Part shown: positions 21,501 to 35,536 of the stretch, piece after piece
Layout: each line of letters starts with the position of its first letter
Numbering within the stretch: position 1 is the first letter of the stretch
Assembly: GCA_963210315.1 (NCBI GenBank)
Contig: OY723253.1
Location: 1,178,001-1,242,000 of the forward strand
Length of the DNA: 64,000 nucleotides
DNA from: Rhynchopus euleeides
Lineage: Eukaryota > Euglenozoa > Diplonemea > Diplonemida > Diplonemidae
Direction of reading: 5' to 3'
Notes under the pieces: generated by a model
The model's input: only the letters and a program-made list of their open reading frames with translations
What the model was told of the DNA's origin: nothing
The model's database searches: none
Position numbers and translations under genes: made by a program

Positions 21501-23741
21501 TGTGTTACGTGCCTCGAGCAGAGGCTGGTCGTCGCCGGCAATAGGTATCGGGCAGTGCACGCTATCAGATCGGCGCGCGGCATCATCACGTGCCGGGCGG
21601 AGGTGGGCGTGCGCCACAGGCACGTCCCATGTCAGCAGGAAGCGGTACAGCTCTGCGTCCCTGCGGTGGTGCAGCGACCTTGCCACAAGGGGCTGCATTA
21701 CATTCATCATCAACACCATCCCCAGGACGAACAGCAGCACGAGAAACATCGCGTTGGTGTTAGCAAGGGCAAACACGACGATCTCGGAAGCTGTGACAGA
21801 GACAGTATCGACCGCTGTCCCATCGTCAGTGATGTTGAAGGGCATCTCCAACGCAGGGACAGCGATGTCTGAGGGCAGGCGTCGCGCTGTCGTGTAGCAT
21901 GTCTTGACAATATGACCCACGCCGTACATCACGGAAGAGCGCGCGATGTGTGCATGGATCACGGGCATCATCTCAGCGTACACAGGCGCCTGCCGAGCAG
22001 CTAGGAGAGCCAGCAGTGCACTGCACCACGAAGGGATGAACAGGGTGAACCAGCCGGTGCTCATCAAGCCCCACGGACGCTGCAATGTGGTGAACAGCTC
22101 CGCTTCGACGAAAAGCAGCGGCGTCACAGATGCTGCGTATATTGAGACTAACCCTATTCGCAGATCCTGCATCTTGGCATGTTGGTACCACCCCGACTGG
22201 TGGTCCTCACCCGAGGTGATGACGTTCGCGGTGCGGCTGGAGTAGAGGGACCACATCAGGGCAAGGGAGACCAGCACCACGACAACCGCGGGCACGATGA
22301 TGCCAACCATAGGGCCTGTGCCCATGTCGGAGATGGACTGCGATGTGGGGCTGCCGTGCTGGCCGGTAGCGTTCATTGCCACAATGATCACCACCTGTAA
22401 GCAAACCACCAGCGATGCAGCCGCAAACAGCAGGATCGTGAGGCACACCAGGGCCTCAGTGCTCGTCTGAGAATCGGCGTCAGGCCCGACAGCATCTTTC
22501 GCGTAGCGCGAGGGGTTATGGGTCGTATCGTTGTTGTCTTGGTTGCCACCCTTGCCCAGTGGGTTCTCCACATCGGCAGGGTCGTCTGGACTGTCAGACC
22601 CCGCGTCGTCCCCCTGCTGCCCCTGCGACACAAGGGGGTTCTTGACACTGGCTGCGGCTTCGCCCCCCACCCCTGCCGCCGGCACATGGATCAGCATCGA
22701 AGCCAGCCGCTGAATCCAGGACAAACGCAGCTGCACTGTAGACTGATGCCTTGCACACTCCGCAACCAACAGGATCACCTCCTTCATGATGACCGACCTG
22801 CGGAACTGGTTCCCCGTGCGCCCGCCATCCAGATTCTCCAGGGTATCGCTGAGAGCTGTCCAATCGCCGTTCCTCACAAGGTCGGTGAACTCATCCCACT
22901 GATCGAGGAACCCCTTCAACACCCCATGGGACGGCCCAAAAATATGCAGGAAGAACGGGTCCTGCAGGGTACTGGTCAGCAGGCTATTAATCTCCCGAAT
23001 GCTAACATGCAGATGCACGAAGTAGAACGGCAACGATGTAATGCTGACACGATCCCTCTGCCGCCGCCGCATGAGGGGACGCCGCTTCCCTGCGTCAGTT
23101 TCGGGAGCACTGCCCTCATGCTCCCCCACCACCCCTGGAAGGCGCCTGGCGAGCGACCTCTCCATGTGCCCTGTGTGTGTCAACCTCACTGTGCCCCGGC
23201 TCTTCTTCCGCTTCTTTGGGGGGAACCCCTTTAAGATCTCATCGAATAGGCTGTCGAGCATCGACGGCAGCCGGTAGAACGACCGTGCCGAGAGATGCAT
23301 ACACCGCAGCAGAGAAGGCGCATGCGAGGGGCTGACGAATGCCGACTCTGGGTTGGCCTCAAATCTGACGAGCTGCGCCTGCACATCGGCAGATAGGAGC
23401 TCGGGGTAATCCTGGAGGTCGTCTTCCCCGATGTATAAGTCTATGAGCGCGCTGATCTCCCGCCCTCCTGACAAGGCGGAATGCAGAAAGGAGCCTGCAG
23501 AGCACATCTCGATCATCTGCCTTGCCCTTTCGTCAGCTGGAAAATCCGTTGTGTCCAAACTCGCCCTCCCCCCAGCGGCAGAGGTAGAGTCGGTGCGGGA
23601 GCTGGTGCAGGACATGCCCTCCTCCGATGCGCTCTGACTGATACCGGACGCCTCCTTTAACAGGGCCGCCCCGGTGCGCTCATTATCCGGCAGGAGCCCC
23701 GCCCGAGGGCCCCCGATATCCTGAATACCATCGAACTGCAT
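18531..23741 (-). CDS. Receptor-like hybrid kinase: TM5-PAS-HK-like-REC-like-Ser/Thr kinase
   Basis: 1736 aa in one exon. A soluble N-terminus of about 430 aa has no known domain. Five hydrophobic segments lie near residues 433-458, 475-499, 527-547, 562-580 and 654-680. A PAS-like domain spans about 785-905 (LVGVFVCDTDWEIVHWN). A histidine-kinase-like region spans about 950-1215, with an N-box-like SLVSNMLHHND and G-box-like NHLGGYLTVESVNSGEYKGG, but the expected SHE(I/V)RTP H-box is not seen; the equivalent stretch reads CFATNIFFCWVTNELSAL. A receiver-like domain at about 1265-1375 keeps LIIDDDE, but the phospho-acceptor position reads LIFNV (Asn for Asp). The C-terminal kinase (about 1395-1655) is intact: GVGSFGKVYEA, ACKIV, HRDMKVANVL, DFG and APE-like SPEVL, of STE/MAPKKK type. 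A plausible role is a membrane sensor feeding a MAPK-like cascade without phosphorelay chemistry. Confidence 0.9.
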   Translation of the reverse strand: MQFDGIQDIGGPRAGLLPDNERTGAALLKEASGISQSASEEGMSCTSSRTDSTSAAGGRASLDTTDFPADERARQMIEMCSAGSFLHSALSGGREISALIDLYIGEDDLQDYPELLSADVQAQLVRFEANPESAFVSPSHAPSLLRCMHLSARSFYRLPSMLDSLFDEILKGFPPKKRKKSRGTVRLTHTGHMERSLARRLPGVVGEHEGSAPETDAGKRRPLMRRRQRDRVSITSLPFYFVHLHVSIREINSLLTSTLQDPFFLHIFGPSHGVLKGFLDQWDEFTDLVRNGDWTALSDTLENLDGGRTGNQFRRSVIMKEVILLVAECARHQSTVQLRLSWIQRLASMLIHVPAAGVGGEAAASVKNPLVSQGQQGDDAGSDSPDDPADVENPLGKGGNQDNNDTTHNPSRYAKDAVGPDADSQTSTEALVCLTILLFAAASLVVCLQVVIIVAMNATGQHGSPTSQSISDMGTGPMVGIIVPAVVVVLVSLALMWSLYSSRTANVITSGEDHQSGWYQHAKMQDLRIGLVSIYAASVTPLLFVEAELFTTLQRPWGLMSTGWFTLFIPSWCSALLALLAARQAPVYAEMMPVIHAHIARSSVMYGVGHIVKTCYTTARRLPSDIAVPALEMPFNITDDGTAVDTVSVTASEIVVFALANTNAMFLVLLFVLGMVLMMNVMQPLVARSLHHRRDAELYRFLLTWDVPVAHAHLRPARDDAARRSDSVHCPIPIAGDDQPLLEARNTKLYEYSEGAVDVRMGFAVTDRASRKRINKAEGPPQKQIIEGIDNSMLYTLVGVFVCDTDWEIVHWNYRMWHLTGRLPDETLGLTLSAVMKPASHGELLQKCRETHDIAVPALTSLPVSFTCSGNDVVLNVFVTPGIPTGTDNFLRSPDTVMATHYVFYCTQEQAPRADKRGKAMNSENKGTISPPSLSIACFATNIFFCWVTNELSALVTRGSTMVPQETLSGSQRQAHPGEPASKRIIGRLQRLSMRSAEHARTAPQDYTFTNLRGLLTKAVSDNKVALPANLISFDHSVPESILTCPRMLTSLFMSLVSNMLHHNDPPPGGRRLDHKVMVTVKISSCNVGAWRLTETNARQEDDSDDPGSALDMLLGATLVEETMESKVPEARCVLMSVFSSVPLVSPQKLESILDEPPGMEMSNLKEGLPDINFQANHLGGYLTVESVNSGEYKGGTVVHVKIPCFDAQFVQASLAASADTAVEVVDQQAKRRHLPIEAAVNGPTAPPRQHGNAERLLNPSVIKCLIIDDDESNRLFLAQLLWERGYSVLVRTSLEDVGANDYAVLIFNVTESDVHLEDLFEKFKSSTSQVILASTLFDDGDIKQLDQTEDWWYLSLPYNQDEVLGLLDDVGQRLIRMEKIQTEIADIRKAFAGNASCPWERGQCVGVGSFGKVYEATNKLTGGKMACKIVPLSQCDNHEAIFREVTVMASLSHPNIIHYFYCERDEDELRIFMELADGCLSQKVPANGVSVTVASLFMKDIIMGLRYIHSKNLVHRDMKVANVLMHRGTCKLIDFGTVIETKSKQKESSTIMNTSISGTPHYMSPEVLDGKAYDWRADIWALGCMLMEMLTGKPPWAHAGSGSWAAVKYVCQAAKTPDKPLDYGPHEYHEHALAFFNVTLSLNPKNRQHTSTLLDSPLITQMNEEVVRKASVIYASMKRKESLASFHKGKTAAKGTRVKASKADGNHDARQDDPRQDESDDEGDRRGTTFSGWGG

Positions 23742-24442
23742 TGGGCCCGCCTCCCCGCGTCACTCAACGGAGCGGGAGCGGGCTGCCAACATAAATAAAA
23801 CTGTGTAAAATGGTCTCTTGGGGACGGGAGAGGAGGAGGGAGGGGATATTTTTTGATCGTCGAGAGTGAAAGCAAAGCCAGGTCTCCCGGGGAAGGGGGG
23901 GAAGGAAGGGTGTGTGTGTGTGGGGGGGGAGGCAGGGAGGGGTAGGGTACCCCCAGAAAGAACCCACGAGAAAGAGAGAAAAAAACCCCAACTGGGAGCG
24001 ATGCTGCCAGACAGTTTCGTGTCGGGCTCTGGATGGGAGGGGGGCAGTGTGGGGTGGTGTGGTGTGGAGGGGGCAAAGAAGCGGTGGCACTGTATGCATC
24101 TTCAACACATGTCTGATCGGATGCAGGCCTGTCGCTAACTTTTCGATTTTGGAGATTTGGTGGGTTGACGCTCCTGTTTTGGGGGGGGATCAGGGGGGAA
24201 AACACTAGGGGTCAATTTTTCTCGCGCGCGCTCGTGTTGTTGCCAAATTTTCCCATCGGTGGACCACTAGGTGGGCACGGTGTGAGGCGCTGGGTTCCTT
24301 CCGTGGTTCCTCTCCCGCTCGCGCCGTCGGGTGCCGGAGGAAACCAAAAAATGGCTTTCAGGACCATGATTTCGACGCTGCCCCCTGATATGTCACGGCC
24401 GTCAAAGCGCAAGGACTTGGTTACTAGACGGGCACGCGAGAT

Positions 24443-24500
24443 GGGGGGTCTGGGGGGCAGAGCCCCCCAGCCGCCGGAGGCCACGGTAGTGAGCATCTGT
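24443..24500 (+). repeat. Dispersed hairpin repeat, copy 1
   Basis: The hairpin CTGGGGGGC-AGA-GCCCCCCAG (24450-24470) is followed by CCGCCGGAGG and CCACGGTAGTGAGCATCTG. The same module recurs at 24617 and 61642. Confidence 0.8.
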
Positions 24501-24616
24501 TCATTGTGGGCGTACAGATTCTGTGTGAGTTGGCTGCGTCCTCCTGAGGCTACTGGAGTGGTTGGATTCCCTGACCCGGTGGGAATCGAATGACTTGAGT
24601 ACGAGACATACGCCAC

Positions 24617-24677
24617 AGGGGGGTCTGGGGGGCGGAGCCCCCAGCCACCGGAGGCCACGGTAGTGAGCATCTGTTCC
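24617..24677 (+). repeat. Dispersed hairpin repeat, copy 2
   Basis: Same module as 24443-24500, about 175 bp downstream in direct orientation. The GTCTGGGGGGCGGAGCCCCC core is followed by CACCGGAGGCCACGGTAGTG. Confidence 0.8.
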
Positions 24678-24694
24678 TGCAAAACCATACTCTC

Positions 24695-24927
24695 TTCGAC
24701 GTCGACCCAGTGAAAGTGGGTTGACGCTTGGTCGACGCTTGGTGAGCGTCGACCCAGTGTAATAAATGGGTTGACGCTTGGTCCAGGCTTGAATGGCAAC
24801 CCAGTTCCACTAGGTCGACGCTCCAAGCCTCGACCAAGCGTCAACCCAGTCCACTGGGTCGACGCTGGGTCGACGCTTTTTTATGGGGGGGGAAACCCAA
24901 AATCACTGGGTCGACGGTCGACGCTTA
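24695..24927. repeat. Cluster of direct and inverted GTCGACGCTTGG motifs
   Basis: About ten copies of TCGACGCT or TTGACGCTTGG in both orientations, interleaved with CCCAGT/ACTGGG. They can pair into several alternative hairpins. No coding content. It may be a degenerated satellite or foldback element end. Confidence 0.7.
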
Positions 24928-25519
24928 GCGACATGCCTGGATCGGATGACAAAGGTGGGGGGGGGGGGGGGAGGGTGGGGATGTCCTTCGCGGTGTTGTT
25001 ATCGGTGTGACATTGTCTGAGGTTGGGCTGTGTGTGTCCCCAGGGACGCTTTGGAGATGCCACATGCAACATAAAAACAGAACACACGAATAGCGAGGCA
25101 CGCATTATTGCCCGTCACCAGGTCGGCCAGAGCCGGAGGCTTCTGGGTTTGCAAGAAGAAACGAATCGACTGGTGGCTGGGCATGGCTGGAAGTGCCTCT
25201 AGCAAAAAAAAAGAGAAAAAGGGAAAAAGGAAAAAGAGAAAAAACACAGATGGATAATAAGGGTGCTTGCGTGGCCCATTCAGGGCATCGAGTTTGGCTT
25301 GTTCCCGCACCTCGTAGAAAATAGAAAGGGGGTATTTTTTTGATTTTGTTGTTCGGGGGGGGGGGGGGGGGGCAACGCCCGATCAGCTCTGGACTGGAGG
25401 GCGATGCACGTGGTGTCACGAAGGGGGGGGGACACCCTACAGGGAGACACAGGGAAACAAAGCAGGAGTGTGTGCGTCAGCGAGCCCGAAGCCGGACCTG
25501 CCGTTTAGGCGCGGAAGGC

Positions 25520-29081
<3,562 letters not shown>

Positions 29082-29396
29082 CTATGAGACATACAGCGTG
29101 CGGCCACGCTTCCTCAACGCGTAGAGGATGTGCTCCACACGCATCGTCATCACAGGGTGCCTCTCGTTGACCCCCATCAGCGCATGTGCGTCTGTCAGGA
29201 TGCCCTTGATGAAGGAGCGCACGATGCCCCTCGCCTCATCGTAGATGCTCGATGCGAGACGCTTGCAGCCACCTCGCCTCGCCAACCGACGGATGCTCCC
29301 CTTGGTAATGCCCCTGCCACGGGATTCTTTGGACTTGCCCTTGTTGCTCGTCCCACTCCGTGTGACGGACTTCCCGCCGGCCGTCTTCGCAGCCAT
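29082..29396 (-). CDS. Divergent histone H4 variant
   Basis: 104 aa, close to canonical H4 length. The histone fold is recognisable: RGITKGSIRRLARRGG (loop L1 and alpha1), IYDEARGIVRSF (alpha2) and YALRKRGRTLY (alpha3/C-terminus). GSIRRLARRGG, IYDE and ALRKRG match the kinetoplastid style of H4. It is unusually diverged: the N-tail (AAKTAGGKSVTRSGTSNKGK) is unrelated to the GRGKGGKGLGKGGAKRHRK tail, and the alpha2-loop-alpha3 region reads MGVNERHPVMTMRVEHIL where H4 normally has the nearly invariant TVTAMDVV. It ends LYVS. An AG acceptor (CTGCAG) lies 4 nt before the ATG. I interpret it as a replacement variant rather than the bulk H4; an ancient broken copy is unlikely because the frame is intact. 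Confidence 0.85.
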   Translation of the reverse strand: MAAKTAGGKSVTRSGTSNKGKSKESRGRGITKGSIRRLARRGGCKRLASSIYDEARGIVRSFIKGILTDAHALMGVNERHPVMTMRVEHILYALRKRGRTLYVS

Positions 29397-30290
29397 CGTT
29401 CTGCAGCGCCGCGTGTCAGCTGCTGTGTCGCTCTGGGGGTGCTGTGGTGGTCAGAATGGCAAACAACCCAAGGCATACAGCATGCAGGAGAAGAAAGACG
29501 CACATCGGTACTGTGCCCTCTCACTGCTGCATCGATGTGTCGCAGCCGTGATGTCGGTGGGATTTCTGCGTTGACTCAGAGTAATTAGACCGGGATGATC
29601 CTCGTAGGACACCCAAGAAAATCTAGAACCTGTTGTGCAGGGCACAGTGAGCCCCACCAGTCAGAGGACTTTATAATGCTGGTGTGCATCGGATCTACCG
29701 GCGTAGGGTTTTGCGAAATATCCGACTCTAGCACAGTGCCCCCCTTCGGAGAGGCACAGCTTCAGTGCACATGTGCCCTGCTGCTGCCCTGAACTAAACG
29801 TACGCTGAACTAAAGGAGGGCTTGTCTCGGTGAGCTGCGGTCCGCTCTGCCGGTGTGCCCTCTGTTGGGGGGCGCTGATGCCATCGAATGTGGTGACAGC
29901 CCATTCGTGCTGACCGCAGATATGTTTGGCGAGGGGGAGCACCTGATGCGTTGCCTGAGACAGGGGCTTGGAAAGACGTCCGCGCCGTCATTGCCAATAT
30001 GATCGGCAACAAATAGCCGCGACCCCTGTACCCTGCTGCGGTGTAGCTGTTCTTTGTGGCAGCAAAGATACCCATCGGGGGAGTGGAGCGCAGGTTTCGC
30101 AGATGCGATTGACCGATTGTGACCTCGAGTGCATGGTAGGCTCAAACTGTGGCCTGCCCAGCAGAAGAAGGAAGGCATTATGCATCGATACTGGCTCTGC
30201 AAGGTGCACAAGGAATCACTGGTGCGGGTCTGGGCTTTCCGTGACTAGACATTCGCGTGTTGTGACCATACGGACTTCATAGACCCTTTA

Positions 30291-30395
30291 CCTGGGACCC
30301 CCCGTGGTTAGGCCCCCCTCTGGAGGCCAATTTCGGCCAGGGGGAGGGGGGGCTGAAACGCGGGGGTGGGGGGCCTAAACACAGGGGGTCCCAGG
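30291..30395. mobile_element. MITE-like element with TA duplication
   Basis: The ends are near-perfect inverted repeats: CCTGGGACCCCCCGTGGTTA then GGCCCCCC on the left, and the complement GGGGGGCCTAAACACAGGGG then GTCCCAGG on the right. TA flanks both sides (30289-30290, 30396-30397). Nothing could be encoded in about 50 bp of interior. Confidence 0.65.
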
Positions 30396-30422
30396 TACGA
30401 TAGCAAAGGATTTGCTATCGTA
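30396..30422. repeat. Perfect hairpin, 12-bp arms, 3-nt loop
   Basis: TACGATAGCAAA-GGA-TTTGCTATCGTA, abutting the right end of the MITE-like element. Confidence 0.85.
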
Positions 30423-33400
30423 CCTATCGTGTTGTGGCCGTGCATCAAAAGCTTGCAATAGGAATTTGCCAGAGGAGCGGCAGAACACTTCACCTGAGCA
30501 CCATCTTAGGCTACGAGTGGCCAATCCAGCCCGTGACAGCATTCGATATTCTGTGCACACGAACAGGCACTGTTCGTGCAAGCTAGAAGTTATTCGCGCA
30601 TGGCGCAGTTGCTGAAGGGAATCGCGATACCTGTGCTACCAGAGTGGTCGGCCCAACCCTACGCACCAGGTGTGTCGTCCCCTCGTGCTTCGCCGACCAC
30701 AGGGCAGCGAAGAGCGCCCCCTGCGGGCGATGCGGGTATCGTGCCGGTACACCTTCCGGAGTGGAGGGAGGCATCCTCTCCGGTGTCGAGAAGCACATGC
30801 ACCCTGCGGTGGCGGCTGGCGAGGAGGCGGCGGGGGCCACATGTCAGCGATCGAGGTGGAGCCCCTCGGGACTGCCCAGGTTCAACATGCTGCGCGTTCC
30901 CACCACCACACGACCACAAGGCCTACAGGTACTCTGCGAGGTGCATGCACACGTCTGGTCGACGATGGACAGTCGATGGCTGGTAGTGCTATGACATCGG
31001 CACGCGCGCCTCAGCTCTGTCTGAGGGACAGCCGCCCGACGGATGGCCTGAGTGGGGCCACAGGGGGTTGGAGGGCCGCACCTCGTATGAACCAAAGGTT
31101 TCACTCTCTGGCCACCGGGCAGTGACTCGGCAACCCCCACACGATACAGCACATGTGGGTCGTCTGAGAAGGTGCCTCCCGGTCAGAGCCGAGCCAGAGC
31201 AGCGCCAGTGCACGCAGTACCGCACCAGCAGTGGCTGGCCAGAACAGGGAAGCGGGTATTCTGCCACACTATCGCTGCAAACGGCAGTGGGGCTGGGCAG
31301 CACGTTCTGGCGAAGTCCGACCAGGACAGTTCTCTCCGGGCCTGGGTGCGCTCGAGAACTCGAGAGCAATCCGCACCGTGGACCCCACGTCGGGCAAAAG
31401 TACCTGGAGGCGCTGTGCCTCTCCACGGTGGCGCTTCCTCTGCAGTAGGGCACGGGATGCAGACGGGGCAACCTGGAGGTACCGCAGCCGCGGCGTCAGG
31501 AGCTGCCCTCCGGCGACATCCGGGCGACCTAGACCTGCCCCGGTGGCCGAGGGGCAAGTGCTTCGCTGAATTGCTCATCGCCGCAACAGATCCCCGAGGG
31601 CTGAGGGGGGGCGGAATGGAACACCGAGACATCCACTGACTAGCGCCCTGCAGAGGGCTGAGGTGGCGGCCAGTCTGCCTTGATCGCCACTGTGCCGGGA
31701 CCGAGGCGCTCAGGGCCTGGCGTAAATAGACCACGCCAGTTCAGCAGCAGTGCCGCTTCAGGCGCACGAGGCATGCGCTGTGAAGCTCCTGCACAACACT
31801 CCTCGGGGTCGATTTCGACCCGCAGCGTCAGTGCGGCCAGCATGGGACAGAAGACACCAGTATCATGCACTGCGCCTCCCGCTGCACGGCACTCAAAGAT
31901 CCTCACTCGGAAGTTTGCAACCTCCCAGCTCTGCCTCCCTGGAACAGTACACACATGCTCAGTGGTGACACTTCTCGGGCTCTACAGCATCGTACAGAGG
32001 TTCTGGCATAGACCCTGGCAGTCATGGGTCGGGCGGGCTGCTGCTGCGCGACCTGTAAGCCGAACAGCACAACGTGACTCAGGAATGCGATGATCTTCCT
32101 GAAGGGGCTCTTTACCAAGCTCTGCAGAAGGCACCGGTGGAAGAATTGCCACAACACCGTGTTCGGGACAACCAGGCGGTCATTCGGAAGAGTAGCGTAC
32201 AGCAGCTGGGCACTATCCGTCGCCATTGAGGCTCACTGACGCAGGACACTTGCAAACAGTGAAGCACCCACGCGTTAGGAGGAAGGACGGGACTCTCACC
32301 CTCTGTGGCGCTCCATTCCAGAAGACTTACTCCTCCAACGTATGGCCCCCACCGCCGCTTGCACCACATGCCGACACAAGTGCCCCAGTTCCCTGAGACT
32401 GCCAGATACTCAGCCAACAACGGCTGAAGCAAGCCAGGGACAAAGGGACCTGCGGAATGCCTTGAGCCTATCGCACGCGCCCAGGAAGGATCAACGGGCA
32501 ACCCGCAGAGAGACGGTCGATGCGACAGGTTTTCTGCGACCTCGGATGGCAGCGCAGATGCCGATAAAGATGGCTCCAGAGTATCGTGTGGGATTACTGC
32601 CTCCAGCGGCGATGACAGAGAATCGGAGCTCTCGCCCTCTGGCAAAGAAGACAGCATAAACAGCTGTCCGTGGGGAGGGAGGAAGGGTGCTCACGGCTCT
32701 GCTGCCCGAAAATCCTATTCGGCCGCAGGTGGGGCCGTCGCACGACAATAGGTTCCCAAGAATCTCCGGTGATACATCAGCAGGTGGAAGGAAACAACCG
32801 TGCTTCGTCCTGGTGGCCTTGCTCGTGCATCACAAACGGCAGGGGAAGCTCCGGTGACAGGACAGAGCCGATAGCAACGGCTTCCAGAGGGACGCAAAGA
32901 AGGGCGTGAGGACGCGGAGAACCATCTGGGAGGAGGGGCCGATGACCAAGTGGCACCGCCTTCGCGCCTTCACAGCCTTCTTCTTGGCATAAAGGCGCTT
33001 GTGCTCCCTCTGCACGACCTCCAGCATCTTTCAGGCCTGGCAGCGCTGGGTCTGAACTTTTTTAACTGTCGGCATCTGGACAAGCAACCTCTTGCACCAC
33101 GGGCTCGGGAATCGCTGCTCTGTCAGCTTTGTTGAGTCTCCTCGGAGAAAGCCGCAATTTCACGTGCATGTGAATACACGAACATCGAACTTGCAGGCTA
33201 ACATGAAAGACGGTTCCTCCTTTCCCCGAACTGGGCTGGCCACTCCGCCTACAGAAGAACCATCCCGGCTGGGAGAATGAGTGGCGCAGCAGTGGCCATG
33301 AAGTGTGGCAGCAACGCCCTGACCAATAAAACAGAGGACGGACAGCGCGGCCGGCAATGACAGATGAAATGCTGCTCGGGCAGATGGCGCGTACAACCCT

Positions 33401-35411
33401 CTGGCAAGGGCTCGAGCAAGACAAGATTACAACACACGCGCCAACACCAGCCGCAGGAGGGGAGAACCCGACCGAACACCACGAGTGGGCGAGGCAAAGG
33501 AGTTCGACGTTCAACACAGAGGACGCCTGTGGAGACAACACAAATGGAACAACGGTGTATATACCTAGCAGTTTCCACTACCCGTTCGGCAAAAACCTGC
33601 CTGGCAGGATGGTTGGGGAAGAGACCGGAGTGATCAAGCCGCGCTCGACCGAGCAAGCAGCTGCAGTCCGATCAGGCTGAGGGGAGCTGGCCAAGCAGGA
33701 GTTGTGCAAGCCCTGCCCTGCAAATGGCTGGAGGCAGCAGGCTTCAGAGATATACCGGTTATAACTATAAATAGTAGTACGCTTGTATGCTTGATATTTC
33801 CCTACTAGGACTGGGGCTTTCTTGCGCAACCCAGAACCATAACCTCGGTCTGGCATGGAACCCTTAACACCGATCCTGCGGTTCGCGCCTCCTATTGCAT
33901 TGTATTAGAGGAGAGTGCGGGTATTATCGGTACGGGGATATTCACACTTAAATCATACGAGAAGAGGTGAGGAACACACCTTGCACAAGGAGCTGGACGG
34001 CGTGTGGGGACGACATGAACGAAACTAACATCCGGCAACACGCCTGCTGACAGTGGATCCTCCTCATCCAACATGCCACTAGGAGAGAGGGGATGCCGAC
34101 AGCAGCCTTGACAACATGAAGACAGTGCCTGATCGGTTGAAGAACCTCGAGTAACCAACACCTGTTGAGACGGCTGTCCCGGAATTCTTCCAGGCCTTAT
34201 CTGTGCCGAACAAGGTCTCGTCCCCTCGATCGCGCCCTCAAGACTGCATCTGCATAGCAAGATGCATGGTGACACGAATGCGTCAGCAGGGCACATCATT
34301 CGTCGAAGGAAGACATGCCTTATCGGCAGTGGTGTGCCTTGCAGCGCCAGCCTCCTCACAGCCCTATGCTGCGGCACGGCGGGTGATATCCGTCTCACTG
34401 GACTCCAGGGGGGATGGCGGCACCCCAGTAGTCTCTGAGCAGGCAAGAGAGCTGCACGGACAGAGGCCTTGATTGTCTGGTGCCATGGCTGGTGCATCAT
34501 CTTGTGGCCTGCAGCTGCTTGTCGTTGGGCCAGTGATGCTGAATGCGACGTCTAGTTCCGTTCTTCTGAGCGGAGGACAGCTCTTGCAGCAAGTGAGGAA
34601 ATACATCAGTGCCAAGCCCTTGTTTTGACTTGATGCTAACCCTTCCGGGAAGCGCTCGATACGGCTCGGGATCACTTCGCATTGCCTATGCCCTGCTTGT
34701 ACAACACAGGCTCTGAGGTTCTCAAGCTGCGCAGTCGCACTTCACAAAGCCGGCAAGACAAGACAACAACAAAAAAACCCCTAAATGAGGGGAAACGGCA
34801 CGGGACAGGGAATATGAACTCTGATTTGAAAGCGTCGTTTGGACGCTGCCTTACTTGATCATCGGGGCCTCGACACAGTACCACACGGACATTGCCTGTG
34901 TAAGTTCAGGCGTCTCAGTCAATAGGATTGAAGGGGCCGTCATCTGTCCTGACCAGTGCCTGTGTCGGGTCTGCTCCCTCAAGCTCTGTCGGTGCAGGTG
35001 GAGAGTAGAGACGAGGCGGAAGAGAAAGAAAGGATGCCCTGGCAAGAACCATCTCGCGCACCGGACCTGCCCCTCTATACCGATGGTGCCATGCCGTAGG
35101 CACAAAAGCCTTCAGAGCATCACGGCCTGGGACACTTGGACAGCGTCAGGCCGAAGAGGCCAGACGGAGGGCGTGTTGCCTGACAGGGCCAACCATCGCA
35201 GGTAAGCTGAGCGAAGAACCAAGAGGACACCATCCCTTCCGAGTCACCTTGTTGCCTGGGAATTGCATCAGGCAAAGTCGAGAACGTCCGTCACCATGTG
35301 TCGGCTATTTATTAGGTGTATGAAGGCATAACTATTAAGCATGTACCCTGCACGGGCGCCATAATATTTGTCTATTTTAAGACAACATCACCCTGCACGG
35401 GCGGCCCGACC

Positions 35412-35536
35412 CGACCCCAATCGCCCCGAGGCAGCCGCCTCCCCCTGCTGCCTGATCCCATCCCCGACGAGCCGGTGGCGTCAGCTGGAGTGGCTGACCC
35501 CACCGAGATGCTCCTTCCCTGCCCCGCAGAGGTTCG
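35412..35536 (+). repeat. 125-bp duplicated sequence, copy 1
   Basis: Begins CGACCCCAATCGCCCCGAGG and ends CCCCGCAGAGGTTCG. Copy 2 at 36265-36389 is identical as far as I can see over the full 125 bp. Confidence 0.9.

Larger units (their letters stand above)
23742..25519. other. Intergenic region rich in repeats
   Basis: Between the kinase and tubulin genes. It contains a purine-rich stretch (23820-23990), two copies of a GGGGGGCGGAGCCCCCC-type hairpin repeat, a cluster of GTCGACGCTT motifs, and poly-G runs at 24957-24971 and 25356-25373. No coding sequence is recognised. Confidence 0.6.

Noticed and set aside
29968-30282. A CIDTGSAR segment resembling an aspartic-protease D-T-G motif
   Set aside because: A single short motif with no other recognisable element part nearby; not enough to call a retroelement relic.
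31183-31734. Overlapping 150-180-codon frames on both strands at 31-32 kb
   Set aside because: Both strands are equally open, low-complexity Arg/Pro/Ala translations, no domain.
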